Below are positions 12,132 through 23,762 of a stretch of DNA of 64,000 bases, piece after piece (the stretch's first letter is position 1; every line of letters starts with the position of its first letter). The position numbers and the translations under genes were made by a program. Source of the stretch: Gymnogyps californianus. Lineage: Eukaryota > Chordata > Aves > Accipitriformes > Cathartidae. The stretch is taken from positions 45,245,226 through 45,309,225 of the forward strand of contig NC_059500.1 of NCBI RefSeq assembly GCF_018139145.2, given 5' to 3'. The notes under the pieces are model-generated. The model saw only the letters and a program-made list of their open reading frames with translations. It was not told the origin of the DNA and ran no database searches.

Positions 12132-13918
12132 CTAAACCATGTGACTAAAAGCATTGTCCAGACACTCCTTGAACTCTGACAGGCTTGGTGCCACAAACAC
12201 TCTCCTGGGGAGCCTGTTCCAGTCACCGACCACCCTCTCAGTGAAGAACCTTTTCCTAATGTCCAATCTGAACTTCCCCTGACACAGCTTCATTCCATTT
12301 CCTTGTGTCCCATTGCGGGTCACCAGAGAGAGGAGATCAGCACCTCCCCCTCTGCTGCCCCCCTTGAGGAAGCTGTAAACTGCAATGAGGTCACCCCTCA
12401 GTCTACTCTTCTCCAAGCTGAACAAGCCAAGTGACCTCAGCTGCTCCTTATAAGTCTTGCCCTCAAGGCCTTTCACCATCTTGGTCACCCTGTTCTGGAC
12501 ATGCTCTAATAGTTTGATGTCCTTCTTATACTGAGGTGCCCAAAACTGCACGCAGTACTCGAGGTGGGGCCTCACCAGTGCAGTGTAGAGTGGGACAATC
12601 TCCTCCCTTGACCGGCTCTCTCTGTAAGGCCTCTCTACCCTTGAGGGAGTCCACAGCTCCTCCTAGTTTAGTATTGTCAGCAAATTTACTGAATGTACAT
12701 TCAATTCCTGTGTCCAGATCATTTATAAAAACATTGAAGAGCACTGGCCCTAAAATTGAGCCCTAGGGAACCCCACTGGTGACTGGCCACCAGCCTGATG
12801 TAACCCCATTTACTGTAACTCTTTGAGCCCAACCCATCAGCCAATTGCTCACTCAACGTATTATGCACCTGTCTAGCTGTGTGCTGGACGTTTTGTCCAG
12901 AAGGATATTGTGAGAGAGTATCAAAAGCTTTGCTAAAATTTGAAAAACCCCACATCTACTAGCTTCCATTGGTCAACCAGATGGATGATCTTGTCATAAA
13001 ACGAAATTAAGTTGGTTAAGTAGGACTTCCCCCTTGTGAACCCGTGCTGGCTATGGCCAATGACTGCATTGTCTCTCAAGTGTTTTTCAATAACTCCCAG
13101 AATAACCTCCATAATTTTACCAGGCACTGAAGTGGGACTGACAGGCCTGTAATTACCAGGGTCTTCTTTCCTTTCTTGAAAATTGGGACATTTGCCAGCT
13201 TCCAGTTGACTGGGACCTCTCCAGACTCCCAAGACCATTGAAAAATAATGGAGAGAGGTCCCGCGATGACATGAGCCAGCTCTTTCAGTACCCTGGGATG
13301 AATCCCATCAGGCCCCATAGACTTATGCGCATCCAGCTGGAGCAGCAAGTCTTGAACAAGTTCAGGGTCAGCTGGGAGTTTGTCATGCCCCCAGTCATGG
13401 TCTTCCAACACAGGGCTCCGGAGGTCCCAGGGCCCACCATCAGTGTTGAAGACAGAGGCGAAGAAGGCATTAAATGTCTCCGCTTTGTCTGCGCCCCCTA
13501 TTTGTGAGGTGACCAAACTCATCAAGCAACAAACCAATGTTATCTCTGATTCTCCTTTTGCTATTAACATATTTTAAAAGCCCTCTTTGTTGTCCTTCAC
13601 AGTGCTGGCTAGCTTGAACTTTAATCCAGCTTTGGCCACATGCATTTTCTCCCTACAGTGATGAACAGCATCTCTGTAGTCCTCCTGTGTCACCTGCCCT
13701 TGCTTCCAATGTCTGTACACCTTCCTTTTCCACCTAAGTTCTAGAAGAAGATCTCTGCTCAGCCAAGCTGGCCTCCTGCCCTGCTTGCTTGACTTCTGAC
13801 ACTTTGGAATTACCTGCTCCTGTACTGTTAAGAGACAGCTTTTAAAAAGCGACCAGCATTCATGGACCCCAATACCTTCAAAAGCAGATTCCCAGAGGAC
13901 CTTACTAAGGTCAATCAC
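12132..13918 (-). pseudogene. CR1 ORF2 reverse-transcriptase remnant
   Basis: Decayed coding part of the interrupted CR1. In order from 13918 downward it shows the post-endonuclease linker (RRPAWLSRDLL, YRHWKQGQV), the RT entry block (HKSMGPDGIHPRVLKELA), NYRPVSPTSVPGKI, SQHGFTRGKSYLTNL, and motif C as FADNTKLGG. After an internal deletion comes the C-terminal block [18 protein letters not shown]. The pieces lie in different frames separated by stops, so no functional protein is possible. Confidence 0.9.
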
Positions 13919-13920
13919 TA

Positions 13921-14732
13921 AGATTTGGAGTGATGATACAGGTAAATAAATTTATGTGACTGATTATTAGAGGAAAACTGGACTTTATTTAAGAAGAGGG
14001 GAGAGGTGACTGGCAAGGTCAATATATTTGAAAATACTTGTTTGCACCTGTCCACCTGCCTGTCTCTGTATTTATGTCTGTCTTCTCTGTATGAGATTGT
14101 TGCTACATATTGTTCCTGTAAGGATAGGTTCACAGAACTATTTGTAGATGTTTAAGTCTTACAGCCACATTTAGGTTTTTGATTCATGTGCCTTCTGAAT
14201 ACGTGGAGGTAGAATTATGTTTCTAAACCTGCCTTTTCTCCCAGATGGAAGAAGAGATGGTATAAAGCACATATATCTTCTTGCTCCTCTTTCTAGTTTG
14301 CATTGTTGAGTGGTGCATTTTGTGCACTTCAGCATCCATTTACTGTTAGAAACAACAGCCAGAGAAATGAGGTTTGCGTGTAATACCAAAAATGGACTGT
14401 CTTCACAGCCTTTATCTCCTGTAGTTAGCTGCAGTCTAGGTGTGGTTCTGAAGTTGTTTTGCTTAAGCCATACAACAACACTGAAACAGAAGAGAACATT
14501 GTTTATGTCACTGCCAAATTGACCAAGAATTTTACCTCTGCCATCCAAATGGTTGATCAATTTAAATCCAGCAAGTCATGGAAAATAGGGATATAACTGA
14601 CATGGTACAAGATTAAAGTGGTTTAATTTCGTGCTCTCTCTTTGCTGCTTCTAAGCAAAACGTCTGTTGGGTGGTCCTCTGCTTTCTTAAGTAATGAGTC
14701 CGTGATTTTTCTTTGACTGAGGGTTTTGTTGT
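13921..14732. other. AT-rich spacer
   Basis: No gene or repeat recognised. Short open frames on both strands (such as 14171-14560 minus) overlap each other and show no domain. Confidence 0.55.
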
Positions 14733-15346
14733 TGTCCTGGTTTCGGCTGGGACAGAGTTAACTCTCTTCTTAGTAGCTGGTACAGTGCTGTGTTTTGGAT
14801 TTAGTGTAAGAATAATGTTGATAACACGCTGATGTTTTGGTTGTTGCTAAGTAGCGCTTATCTTAAGCCAAGGACTTTTCAGTTTCCCATGCTCTGCCAG
14901 CAAGCAGGCATGCAAGAAGCTGGGAGGGAGCATAGCCGGGGCAGCTGACCTGAACTAGCCAAAGGGGTATTCCATACCATGGAACGTCATGCCCAGTACA
15001 TAAACAGGGGGAGTTGGCCGGGAGGGGCGGATTGCTGCTCTGGCATCGGTCAGCGGGTGGTGAGCAATTGCATTGTGCATCACTGGGTTTGTTTTCCTTC
15101 CCTCCCCCCCTCCTTTTTTTTTTTTTTTGTTATATTCCTTTTCATTACTATTATTATTCTATTTCATTATTACTGTTGTTAGTATTATATTTTACTTTAG
15201 TTATTAAACTGTTCTTATCTCAACCCACGAGTTCTGCCTTCTTTCCCGATTCTCCTCCCCATCCCACCGGGAGCGGAGTGGGGGGAGCGGGGAGTGAAGG
15301 AGCGGCTGCGTGGTGCTTGGCTGCTGGCTGGGGTTAAACCACGACA
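14733..15346 (+). mobile_element. Solo LTR, copy 3
   Basis: About 614 bp, beginning TGTCCTGGTTTCGGCTGG and ending CCACGACA. GTTGT precedes it at 14728-14732, and GTTGT recurs at 15348-15352 after one extra A, so a 5-bp target duplication is likely. The TATA box is mutated to TACATAAA near 14997-15004. ATTAAA lies at 15203-15208. The polypyrimidine and AT microsatellite block between them differs in length from the other copies. No internal proviral sequence is present. Confidence 0.9.
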
Positions 15347-15495
15347 AGTTGTGAATGGAGCCCTTGCCTTAAGATGCGACTGACTCACATGCATTGCCAT
15401 CTGCTGATAGCAGCTGAAACTGCAGCTTCTCGGGAGAGGTCTTCATGGTCTGGAGTTTCTTACAGCAAATTGTAATCCAAATAGTTTAACAAAAC

Positions 15496-15553
15496 CTCTG
15501 TCTGTCTGTCTGTGTATCTATCTATCTATCTATCTGTCTACATCCACCTATCT
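15496..15553. repeat. CTGT/CTAT microsatellite
   Basis: Compound tetranucleotide repeat. Several CTGT units pass through TGTATCTA into CTAT units, then a degenerate tail ending in CTATCTAG. Confidence 0.9.
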
Positions 15554-17607
15554 AGAAGTTAGAGATATGACATATCATTCATCAACACTGCCTATGTTTC
15601 TAGCTTTGCATATTTTTACAAACTGAGTGATGTGTTTTGAAGATGTATGAAGGCTCTTTCCTGACACTTTTCATTACTGTGATAGTCAAAGAATGACAGA
15701 AATATTAAACTAATAATCTTTCTCTACTTCTGCAGTAGTTAGGAGTATTAATTAAGTCAATTAATATAATTTGACAGATATGCATGTGTGTATGTGGAGA
15801 GCTGAAATTATTGGGTGAGTGTTGCATCACATAATAAAAACAAGTATGTGCTAATAAAACTGTCCTATTCTTTCCCAGAATTTGACCCAGAGGCCTGGGC
15901 CAGGACTGTGCGACACGGCATGTTAGGCACAGAAAGTGGGTACTGAAACCTCCAAGGCATTAAGAAACATTAGGAGGAAAAGGAAAGAAAGCTCTTTCCA
16001 TGCCTCGTGCTCAGTTGCCTCACCTCCTCTTGGGGTTGGTTGGAAGGCTGACCCAGGGTTTGGAGTACCAGGAATGTCACTGATATTAAACCTTTGATTG
16101 TGGCATCTTATCATGGCGGTGCTGGAGTCGTCTCTGCTCAGGAACACAAGGCTGTGTTTTTCCTAAGGATCTTCCCTTGATAAATGATGACACAATGCTG
16201 CCATGTTCAGGAACAAGGACAAGGGTATTCTGAAAAAGCTCTTGCAAAATTGCCTTTGTCTTTCAGCAAGTAGCAAAGCTTTTGTGAAGAAAAGCTCACT
16301 TGCAGGTCATAATGGTGTAGATTTCTGTAATTTTTTCAGTAGCTGATGATCTGCGTTTTGCCCAAATCATAGTAATTTTAAGACAAGCTTTAGTCTCTGC
16401 TACATTTACTGATATTTTTTCAAAGGATCTTTGACGTTGCAAATCATTCTTTCAAGGGTGCTTAACTTTATGGCTTTGGTTTTAATGAGAATGTGTTTTT
16501 ATGGTTTCAAGCATATATTTCAAGCCTCAGTTTGTGTGTTCAGGGTTGGACCATACTAGTATTTTTCCAGTCATTGTTGGCTTGTACGTATGTGTGTATT
16601 TTTGCAGGCCTTCATGTTTTGTTTTCAAAACATTTTCTCTTATTTTATCCTTGGTTTGTTCTGTGTTCACTTGATACAAGCATATTTATTTCTCTTATCA
16701 GTTGAATTGCTGGGTTTGTGTCTCCAGAGATCATTAATAGTCTAGGAAACCCTTAGCATGCAGTTAACTTGTTAAAACTTTAACCTGTTGTATGAGTTTG
16801 TCCAGGGTTGCCAAATAATGACTTATCACTGTTCAGCAACTATTCAAGAGGTCAGTAGAGAATGAGTTAATACTTTCAAAATCTTTCCTAGTGAACGGAT
16901 GTCCACATATCAAAGACTGATATTATCATTGACACTGACTGGCATCCATTCTGGCACATCATCTCACAAAACTACAGCTGAATGTGTATGGAAGTTAAAA
17001 AATAACTTTTCACTTATATGTTCATATTCTCATAACAACCCTGAGGCAAATGGGTTTTATGGGAAGTTTGCCATATTAGTAGTTGAAAAGACTCTAAGTA
17101 GTATGTTTCTGGGTTTTTTTTGCCTTCATGAAAACAATTTTCTTTTTATTCTTCTAGTACTAGGATTTTTTCAGTACTACAATAAAGACTGCTGGTGTGC
17201 TTAGCTTGTTTGTCCATGTCCTCTCAGGATACTTATTAGCTCCTAGGAGCAGGCACTGATTGAGTGCATTGGAGGATTATAGGCAGTGTTATTAATAATC
17301 TTTCATTCAGTGGCTGAAGAATTTGTCACTGAATTGACTACTTGTTGCACTGTTCTTCCCTCGACTCCTGCCTTTCATTTGTATTGTATTCACTTGATTT
17401 TACAGGCAATGTGAAATGGAGAGGTATGAATAGACTGGTTCCTCTGGCTAAAGGCACTGTGCCCTTGGTCATTCTGCAGAATTTGCTTTTTTACCTCAGG
17501 GTTTTGTTATTTTGCTGAAGCTTCACATTCAAGATTTTACTTTCTAACTCCTGACTGTGATGGAACAAGGTTCTGCTGCTCTTTGCTCTATGATTTCCCT
17601 GCAAAAT

Positions 17608-17624
17608 AAAAAAAAAAAAAAAAA
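17608..17624. repeat. Poly-A run
   Basis: Seventeen consecutive A residues followed by GAGAGAGG. No coding remnant lies upstream and no target duplication is visible, so there is no support for a processed pseudogene. Confidence 0.85.
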
Positions 17625-20600
17625 GAGAGGGGTCATTGTTGTTTTTATAGCATTTACCACTTGCCATGACAGCAGAGGAACCAGAGTAGGGTACAGATGA
17701 TAGCTAGGGAATATGCAGAGCTCGTTATGGTCCTAGTGCCTTCATGAGATATAGACAGGCCTGTTCCAAGGTGCAATGGTCAAAGTCCAAAGAGAAGAGT
17801 CCCTAAAGATGATTACAACCTTTCCACTTCCTCTGGCATGTGCAGTGGTGAGGAGAGTTTTGAGCTGTGCCACCTGTGCCGGCTAAGTCCTTTGCAAACA
17901 GTCTGCCTGAAAAATGCAATGAAACCTTGGAGTGGAAAGTAGTCACTTGAATGTTATGTTCTCTGAGTGATAATGGCTTGTGCAAGTGTTATCTGCTGTA
18001 GTAAAGTACATTAAAGTGGACATGGTATTTAGGAGGACCTGATCTATGATTTACATGGAGCATTGATGGCTATGGAGTCATAAAGTCTCAGGATTTTAGT
18101 GCTGCCAAGTACATCCTGCCTCAACCAGTACGTTCAGGCTAAGACTTCTGTTGACCCCTTTTTGGCTGCTCCAGCTGCACTTACTATACAAATAGGTACT
18201 TCAAGACATGTAACAATTAGTGTTTTTTTAAAATCTCATTTTAGAACAAATAAGCAATAAACGGTTGCACCGAGAAGTAAATCTGAAGTCCCTCCACTGA
18301 GTGCAGCCACAACTAAGCAGCAAATGCAATTATCTGAGCAGTGTGCCCATTTGTCAGCATAGCAGGTGCTGCAAGCAGTCAGACATAGCCAGCAGTGTGT
18401 GATATCCGTTGTTATTAAAGAAAACAGCTGTATTAACGACCATTCAGTCACCCATTCATTTTGGATAGGATAAACACAAGAATATGACTCTTAAGTAGAA
18501 TTATCTAGTTCTAAGTAGCGTTATTGTTAGAGGATATATATACACACACATCTTCAGGTGAACTTCTTGAATGCTTGCGGCTACAAATTGTCAGAAGTGG
18601 TCTAAAGAACAGAGCATACGGATATGTAGAAACTCTGCTAAATATTTCCCTTTCTAATAAAAAATTAATTTGGCAGAATTTTAATGAATATTTAGGAATT
18701 TAAAGCTGTTTTTGATCTTTTAATAAAACATTCTGATTAATGATGGATTCAGTGATCAAGAGCAATTTGGATAAATTCCTCTAAATCATATATACCACCC
18801 CAATTTCTTGTGATCCACATTAATTGACTAGAAAATTAAAAAAAAATGGCTTCTTCATGAAAGTTCTAATTTTTTTTTACTCTGACTCTGGTGATCATGT
18901 CTACCAGGAGAGTGTAAAGCACATAAGTATAATGAAAAATACATCCTGCTGTACTTTTAGCTTAAATTCCAGTTTTTCAGAGAAACTTGAAATACAGTAT
19001 TTCAGAAGTGTCTGAAAAGCTACAAATGGCTTAATAAACAATAATTGCAGAAGTCTGTTGGAATTTCATGTAGTTTTTTGACTTAGCTGTTAGATTTCCT
19101 TTTCAAGAGCTGCTCAGAGACGTCTACCCAAATAAGTTTTTTTCTGCAAGTAGATTTAAGCTGTAGCTGTTTTCTCTGTGAATACCAGTGCAGCATCAGA
19201 GCAAGGTTACTTGTGTTTCTGTTACACGGCATTCTCTAAACAGTGTTCAAGAGCTGAACATGTTGACTTGGGGTTTTATGTTTGAAAAAGATGCGAGTCA
19301 GCTTTTGAAAGTTTCTTGCATGAAATTAATCAGTCATCTCATTTGTCATCTGACTGTGCCTTCCCACCCTCGCCAGGGTCCCCCCAGTGCCAGTGTCACC
19401 ACCCTGCTCTGCTTGCCCTGCTGCAGGATGGTGCCCCTCGGGGAGGTTTTGACCCTCATCCTGCCTTGGCCCCCTCCTGGTGCAGCCTCCTGCTGCTCCC
19501 AGACATGATCAGCATAATCATCCTCTCAGCTGTGAAAAAATGTGGGATAATGAGGATGGTAGTCACAGACTTACCAGTTAATGCTGTTCAGGCTCATCTG
19601 ACTCATTTCAATGCAGCAGGTTAGGGAAAGATCAACCTGAGTATTCTATTACATAGGAAAAGGCATTTTCACTGGCACAGCTACAGTGCCATGACTTCAG
19701 CTTGTTTTTGTATCTACTTCCAGAACTGCCTGATTTTATCATGTCCTTCAACAGGGCAGAATATACATTTTGCGTGCCTCAAAACAAATGGCATTTTAAA
19801 ATCCCATCCTGAAAAGAGTCACCTTTAGCAACAAAGTCTGACAGAAAATCATTTATTGCCCTAAGTTTTGCAGTATGTTTAGAAACCAATGGAAAATGCA
19901 CCTTGAAACATGGAAAAATCAACATTCAGGGTATTGCATTGTGGTAGAAAGTGTTCACAGCTGATGTGCAGAAGTGACAGGAAAGAAATTACAGTGGTTA
20001 TTTCTTTGTGAATAGGTTGTGGCACTGTAACTTAAATGCTGATTACAAGCAAAATTGGTGCTTGCAAATTTACTGGGGCAGTAATGTTTGTACCAAACAT
20101 AGTTATGTCATCGTTCTTTGGTGTCATCTGTATTTCCCTTGGATGGGTTTATCTGGTTGGCAGATGGCTATCAAATGGGTTATCAGTTTAGTGGTATGAG
20201 GAAGGAAGGGTATATGCACCAATACTTTCCATTTCTCCTTCATTACAGGTTTTCCCATGAGTTTCAGCTGTGGTAAAGGGATAAGTGTGTATTTCCATCC
20301 TCACCTTTCGTGTACCATGCGTGCTTCAGCGCTTTGAATATATAGTAAGTGTCTCTGACAAGGAGATACAGATTTGAACAAAGAAACAAAAATGTGGCAT
20401 GCTTGCCAACAGAAATTTTTGCAGTGTTCAACAAACTCATTTAGGAATGAGCCCAGTTCTCTGAACCTGTCTGCACTGGGGCTATTTTCATAATTTATTA
20501 TATATTAAAACCACCCTGTGTTTTTCTGATCTTATTGCTATTAAATAGAGCTAAATTAAATTAAAGGCCTTTTTTTTTTTGCAAGACTGGTATGCTGTAA

Positions 20601-22291
20601 AGAGAACCTTGTGTAAATGAAAACTGTCTGTGCTCTCTATGCAGTCATTTATATTTGTGCTAGAGAAGTAGGATGCTATGAAGTTAAACCAGTACAGTTT
20701 GTCCTCAATCTCTGCTTGGTATTTGGTCTCCAAGGATAAACAGAAATATAGGATGTAGCTCCATGCTATGTTATCTGCAGTGGCAAGTCTGTCTTCAAAG
20801 GTTTGCACCCTCTTTCTGCCTCCTGACCCTGGCTGCCCTTTCCCACATCATGTCACCATTTGACTCCCCCTTCTGTACTAATACAATTGTTTGTGGGACC
20901 ATGCTGTGGATGGGATCACTGCACTAAGCTGACTTAAGAAAATGATTATTTTCTTTGATTAGTGACCCAGTTTACAAGGCAGCCCCATGGACAGTTTTAG
21001 TGGTACACCAATGAGGGCAGCAAGTGGTGGAACTCATGGAGACAGTTAACTCTTGCAGCCACAAAAGTAAACCACAAACCAGACTGGATCTGGCTTGTCT
21101 ATGCTAAAAAGTTGCACTGTGGTAAAAGTATTTCACTAAATCTGATCACTGTCTGAGTCAGGAGACCTTGAGAAACAAATAAAATGGAGTGTGTAATTCA
21201 CCTATATCATAGCCAATGTTCACCCAGAGACCACATTCAGACTGTGTATATGACCTTAATTCTTTTATTTATCTATCTTTTTGAATACTGCCTTTGCATC
21301 TTTGATATTCATGTAATGTCATTCTTGTTGGTAAGATTAATAAATAAGCCCTTAATGTATGTCCCTTTCCTTTTCATATATCCAGTCAAATATTTTCCAA
21401 TGTCGCTTATAAATGGAAGTGAGGTATTATTAACATAAATTTCTGACAAAGGCTTATACAGTTCTGTCAAGGCTAAGGTCCTGATTTGACTGCAACTGCG
21501 AAACATCTTGTTACAGTTCTTTCACTGCTTCTTTTTGCAGGTACTTGCAGAATCATTAACTTGAATGCCATGCTCATCATTCCTCCCAAGGTGTTCTTTC
21601 CGTTATTAAAGAAGTACAGAAGTCTACCAACTGAATTTTTAGAACATGATTATTCTTTTTCTGAGTTGTTAAAACCAAGGCTTACTAGACATGGTCTAAC
21701 TATGGATTTTTAGAGGTGGTTTGAGTGTTTTCTTGCAATTCTTTTTTGCATTAGAAGTCTTTCCCAAGTATATAAAAGCACAGGAGCTAGCATGTTATAT
21801 AATGATTAATATGAGAAGGCAGTAAAGGAAATAATAGTTCAGAAAACATGTTTTATAGACCAAGGCGTAGGACCTCTTATAATTGTATGCGTAGATTTAA
21901 TCTTTTTGGGAATATTTGAAACATAGGATGTTAATGTTCTAACAGAAATAGGACTAAACACCTGGATGTGTTTTGTCTGTAAACTGAATTTCAAGTCAGT
22001 CCAAACAACACCCACAAACATTTTCAGCATTTCCAAAAAAACCCCGATGCTAAAATTTGAAAATGAAAAAGTAAGGTAGCCAGCATCACTGGATAAACTT
22101 CCAGATAAACTTCCTTCAGACATCTGAATGACAGCTCCAAAGAAAAACAAATAGCTTTCATAGTCATGTGGGTAAGAGGATCCAGAAACTGCTCCAGAGC
22201 ATCTGAGAATGTGGAGTATTCTGCAGATGCTTACCCTTTTTTTCAAGCTGGGTCACACTGAAAGAATTCCAGATGAGGAATACTGGGGAAG

Positions 22292-22890
22292 TGTCGTGGT
22301 TTAACCCCAGCCAGCAGCTAAGCACCACGCAGCTGCTCCCTCACTCCTCCCCTGCTCCCAGTGGGATGGGGAGCAGAATCAGGAAAGAAGGTAGAACTCG
22401 TGGGTTGAGATAAGAACAGTTTAATAACTAAAGTAAAATATAATACTAACAATAATAAAAATGAAATATATTAATAATAATAGTAATGAAAAGGAATATA
22501 AAAAAAAAAGAAGAGGGAAAAAAAAGGAAAAAAACCCAGTGATGCACAAGGCAATTGCTCACCACCCGCTGACTGATGCCCAAGCCACAATCCACCCCTC
22601 CTGGCCAGCTTCCCCCAGTTTATATAATGAGCATGATGTTCTATGGCATGGAATACCCCTTTGGCTAGTTCAGGTCAGCTGCCCTGGCTATGCTCCCTCC
22701 CAGCTTCTTGCACACCTGCTTGCTGGCAGAGCATGGGAAACTGAAAAATCCTAAACTTAGGATAAGTGCTACTTAGCAATAACTAAAACATCAGAATGGT
22801 GTCAAGATTATTCTCACACTAAGTCCAAAACACAGCACTGTACCAGCTACTAAGAAGAAAATTAACTCTATCCCAGCTGAAACCAGGACA
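22292..22890 (-). mobile_element. Solo LTR, copy 4, upstream of TMC2
   Basis: 599-bp member of the LTR family in reverse orientation (TGTCGTGGTTTAACCCC at the low end, CCAGGACA at the high end). GGAAG at 22287-22291 and GGAAA at 22891-22895 form a 5-bp target duplication with one mismatch. On the minus strand a TATATAAA box is at 22626-22619 and ATTAAA at 22425-22420. It ends about 830 bp before the TMC2 start codon. Its own promoter would read away from the gene. Confidence 0.92.
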
Positions 22891-23583
22891 GGAAACTATG
22901 AAGGAATTACCTAGTTAAATACAGATAGAGAATTGCATTTTATGTTGTTTTGTTTGTAACATGTTGTTTTATTTGTAACAAGTTGCTTCAAATCTTTTAT
23001 TTGCAAGCCTGACCTTTCTTGTTAATTAAATTGTTGCTTTGTTTCACCATTAAGCTTGTCTGGTGTTGTAGATACAAGGTGAATCAGGGTAAAACCGGTA
23101 AACTTAGGATGTAATACCTGCCTAAATGCAGAAGCAAGGAGTCTTAACGGAACTGCAAGGAGATGCAAATATAAACCAGCAGATATATCAGCATCCGGCT
23201 CCTTTTGCTAAGATGTTTTAAATCAGTGTCAGGCTGTTAAAGCTATGCAATTTAAATACATCTAAGGTAAAAGCTGTCTTTCATGAGAAAAAAAATCCAT
23301 ATAACGTCCTCAACATGCTGAAGTGTAGACCTGTATACAGCATCAGAGTGTGCCCGTGTGGACAATGTGCAACATCCTTGCTCAGTACGGCACTTAAGCA
23401 TTTAAACATTAGTGTTAGTCATAAGTAAGTACATTGGAGGAGAGTTTTTCTTTTTTCAGTAATAATAAAGAACGTAAACAACTCCTTCCATTCTTTTGAC
23501 CCTAGCATGCCAACCCTAAATAGTAAACTAAACATTCATGAAAGTTTAATTACTTAGGAAATTAGTATCTTCTTATATTTCAG
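22891..23583. other. Proximal upstream region of TMC2
   Basis: AT-rich sequence between the solo LTR and the probable first visible TMC2 exon. No TATA box at a useful distance and no CpG island. A segment at about 23380-23440 (CACTTAAGCATTTAAACATTAG and following) resembles old amniote interspersed repeat sequence, at low confidence. The transcription start is not identifiable by eye. Confidence 0.4.
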
Positions 23584-23722
23584 TCAGTGAAACTTCACCA
23601 GCACCATCCGTTCAGTGACAGACAGCACAATGTTGATGCGGTACACTTCATCTTGAGCCACTCAACCTTCAGACGATCTCTTGTATAGGTAGCAGCTGGA
23701 GCAGCCCTGTGAAATAGTCACG
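23584..23722 (+). other. TMC2: Putative 5' UTR part of the first TMC2 coding exon
   Basis: A good splice acceptor (TCTTATATTTCAG) ends at 23583, which would make the following 139 bp the non-coding front of the exon that carries the TMC2 start codon. An in-frame TAG at 23690-23692 closes the reading frame upstream of the ATG. Alternative acceptors exist (an AG at about 23687), or transcription may start inside this region. The boundary is inferred. Confidence 0.4.
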
Positions 23723-23762
23723 ATGCCTAAACATGAAAAGCCAACCGCCACTGAAGGAAATG
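23723..23762 (+). CDS. TMC2: TMC2 coding exon 1 (start codon)
   Basis: Encodes residues 1-13 (MPKHEKPTATEGN) plus the first base of codon 14. I chose this start because the ATG has A at position -3, an in-frame stop lies 31 bp upstream, and a donor (G|GTAATT) follows immediately. The phase-1 end joins perfectly to the next exon, restoring an aspartate. N-terminal residues of TMC proteins are poorly conserved, so identity rests on phase and context rather than similarity. Confidence 0.7.

Larger units (their letters stand above)
11453..13920 (-). mobile_element. 5'-truncated CR1 LINE interrupted by a solo LTR
   Basis: Minus-strand CR1. Its 3' end (CATAGAATTACAGAACCATAGAAT on the plus strand) starts at 11453. 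The element is split by a solo LTR at 11537-12116 and resumes at 12121 with the expected continuation. Without the LTR, about 1.9 kb of CR1 remains. Recognisable ORF2 pieces are the C-terminal region (12575-12132), a stretch around motif C (12744-12526, FADN), the RT fingers and palm (13238-12933 and 13570-13076) and the linker after the endonuclease (13918-13574). Relative to the other copies about 250 bp is missing near 12615, between the motif C region and the C-terminal domain. It is more divergent than the first copy, so probably another subfamily. The 5' end is near 13920. Confidence 0.92.
15353..22291. other. Long intergenic stretch, no gene recognised
   Basis: About 7 kb of AT-rich DNA. 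The visible features are a compound CTGT/CTAT microsatellite (15496-15553), a 17-A run (17608-17624) and a short GC-rich patch (about 19360-19505). None of the open frames exceeds 140 codons, and those in the patch overlap in different frames. No exon with plausible splice sites and TMC-like or other recognisable coding sequence was found. Confidence 0.55.

Noticed and set aside
9888..15346. LTR copies 1-3 in the same orientation as paired LTRs of one provirus
   Set aside because: Each has its own different target duplication, and the DNA between them is CR1 or unrelated sequence with no retroviral internal region.
19188..19624. Overlapping open frames in the GC-rich patch as a gene
   Set aside because: Two frames overlap, there is no recognisable domain, and no supporting splice or promoter context.
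22461..22754. Open frame inside solo LTR copy 4 as a protein
   Set aside because: It arises from the antisense of the LTR's AT-rich and U3 sequence and similar frames occur in other copies by homology. LTRs of this kind are not expected to encode it.
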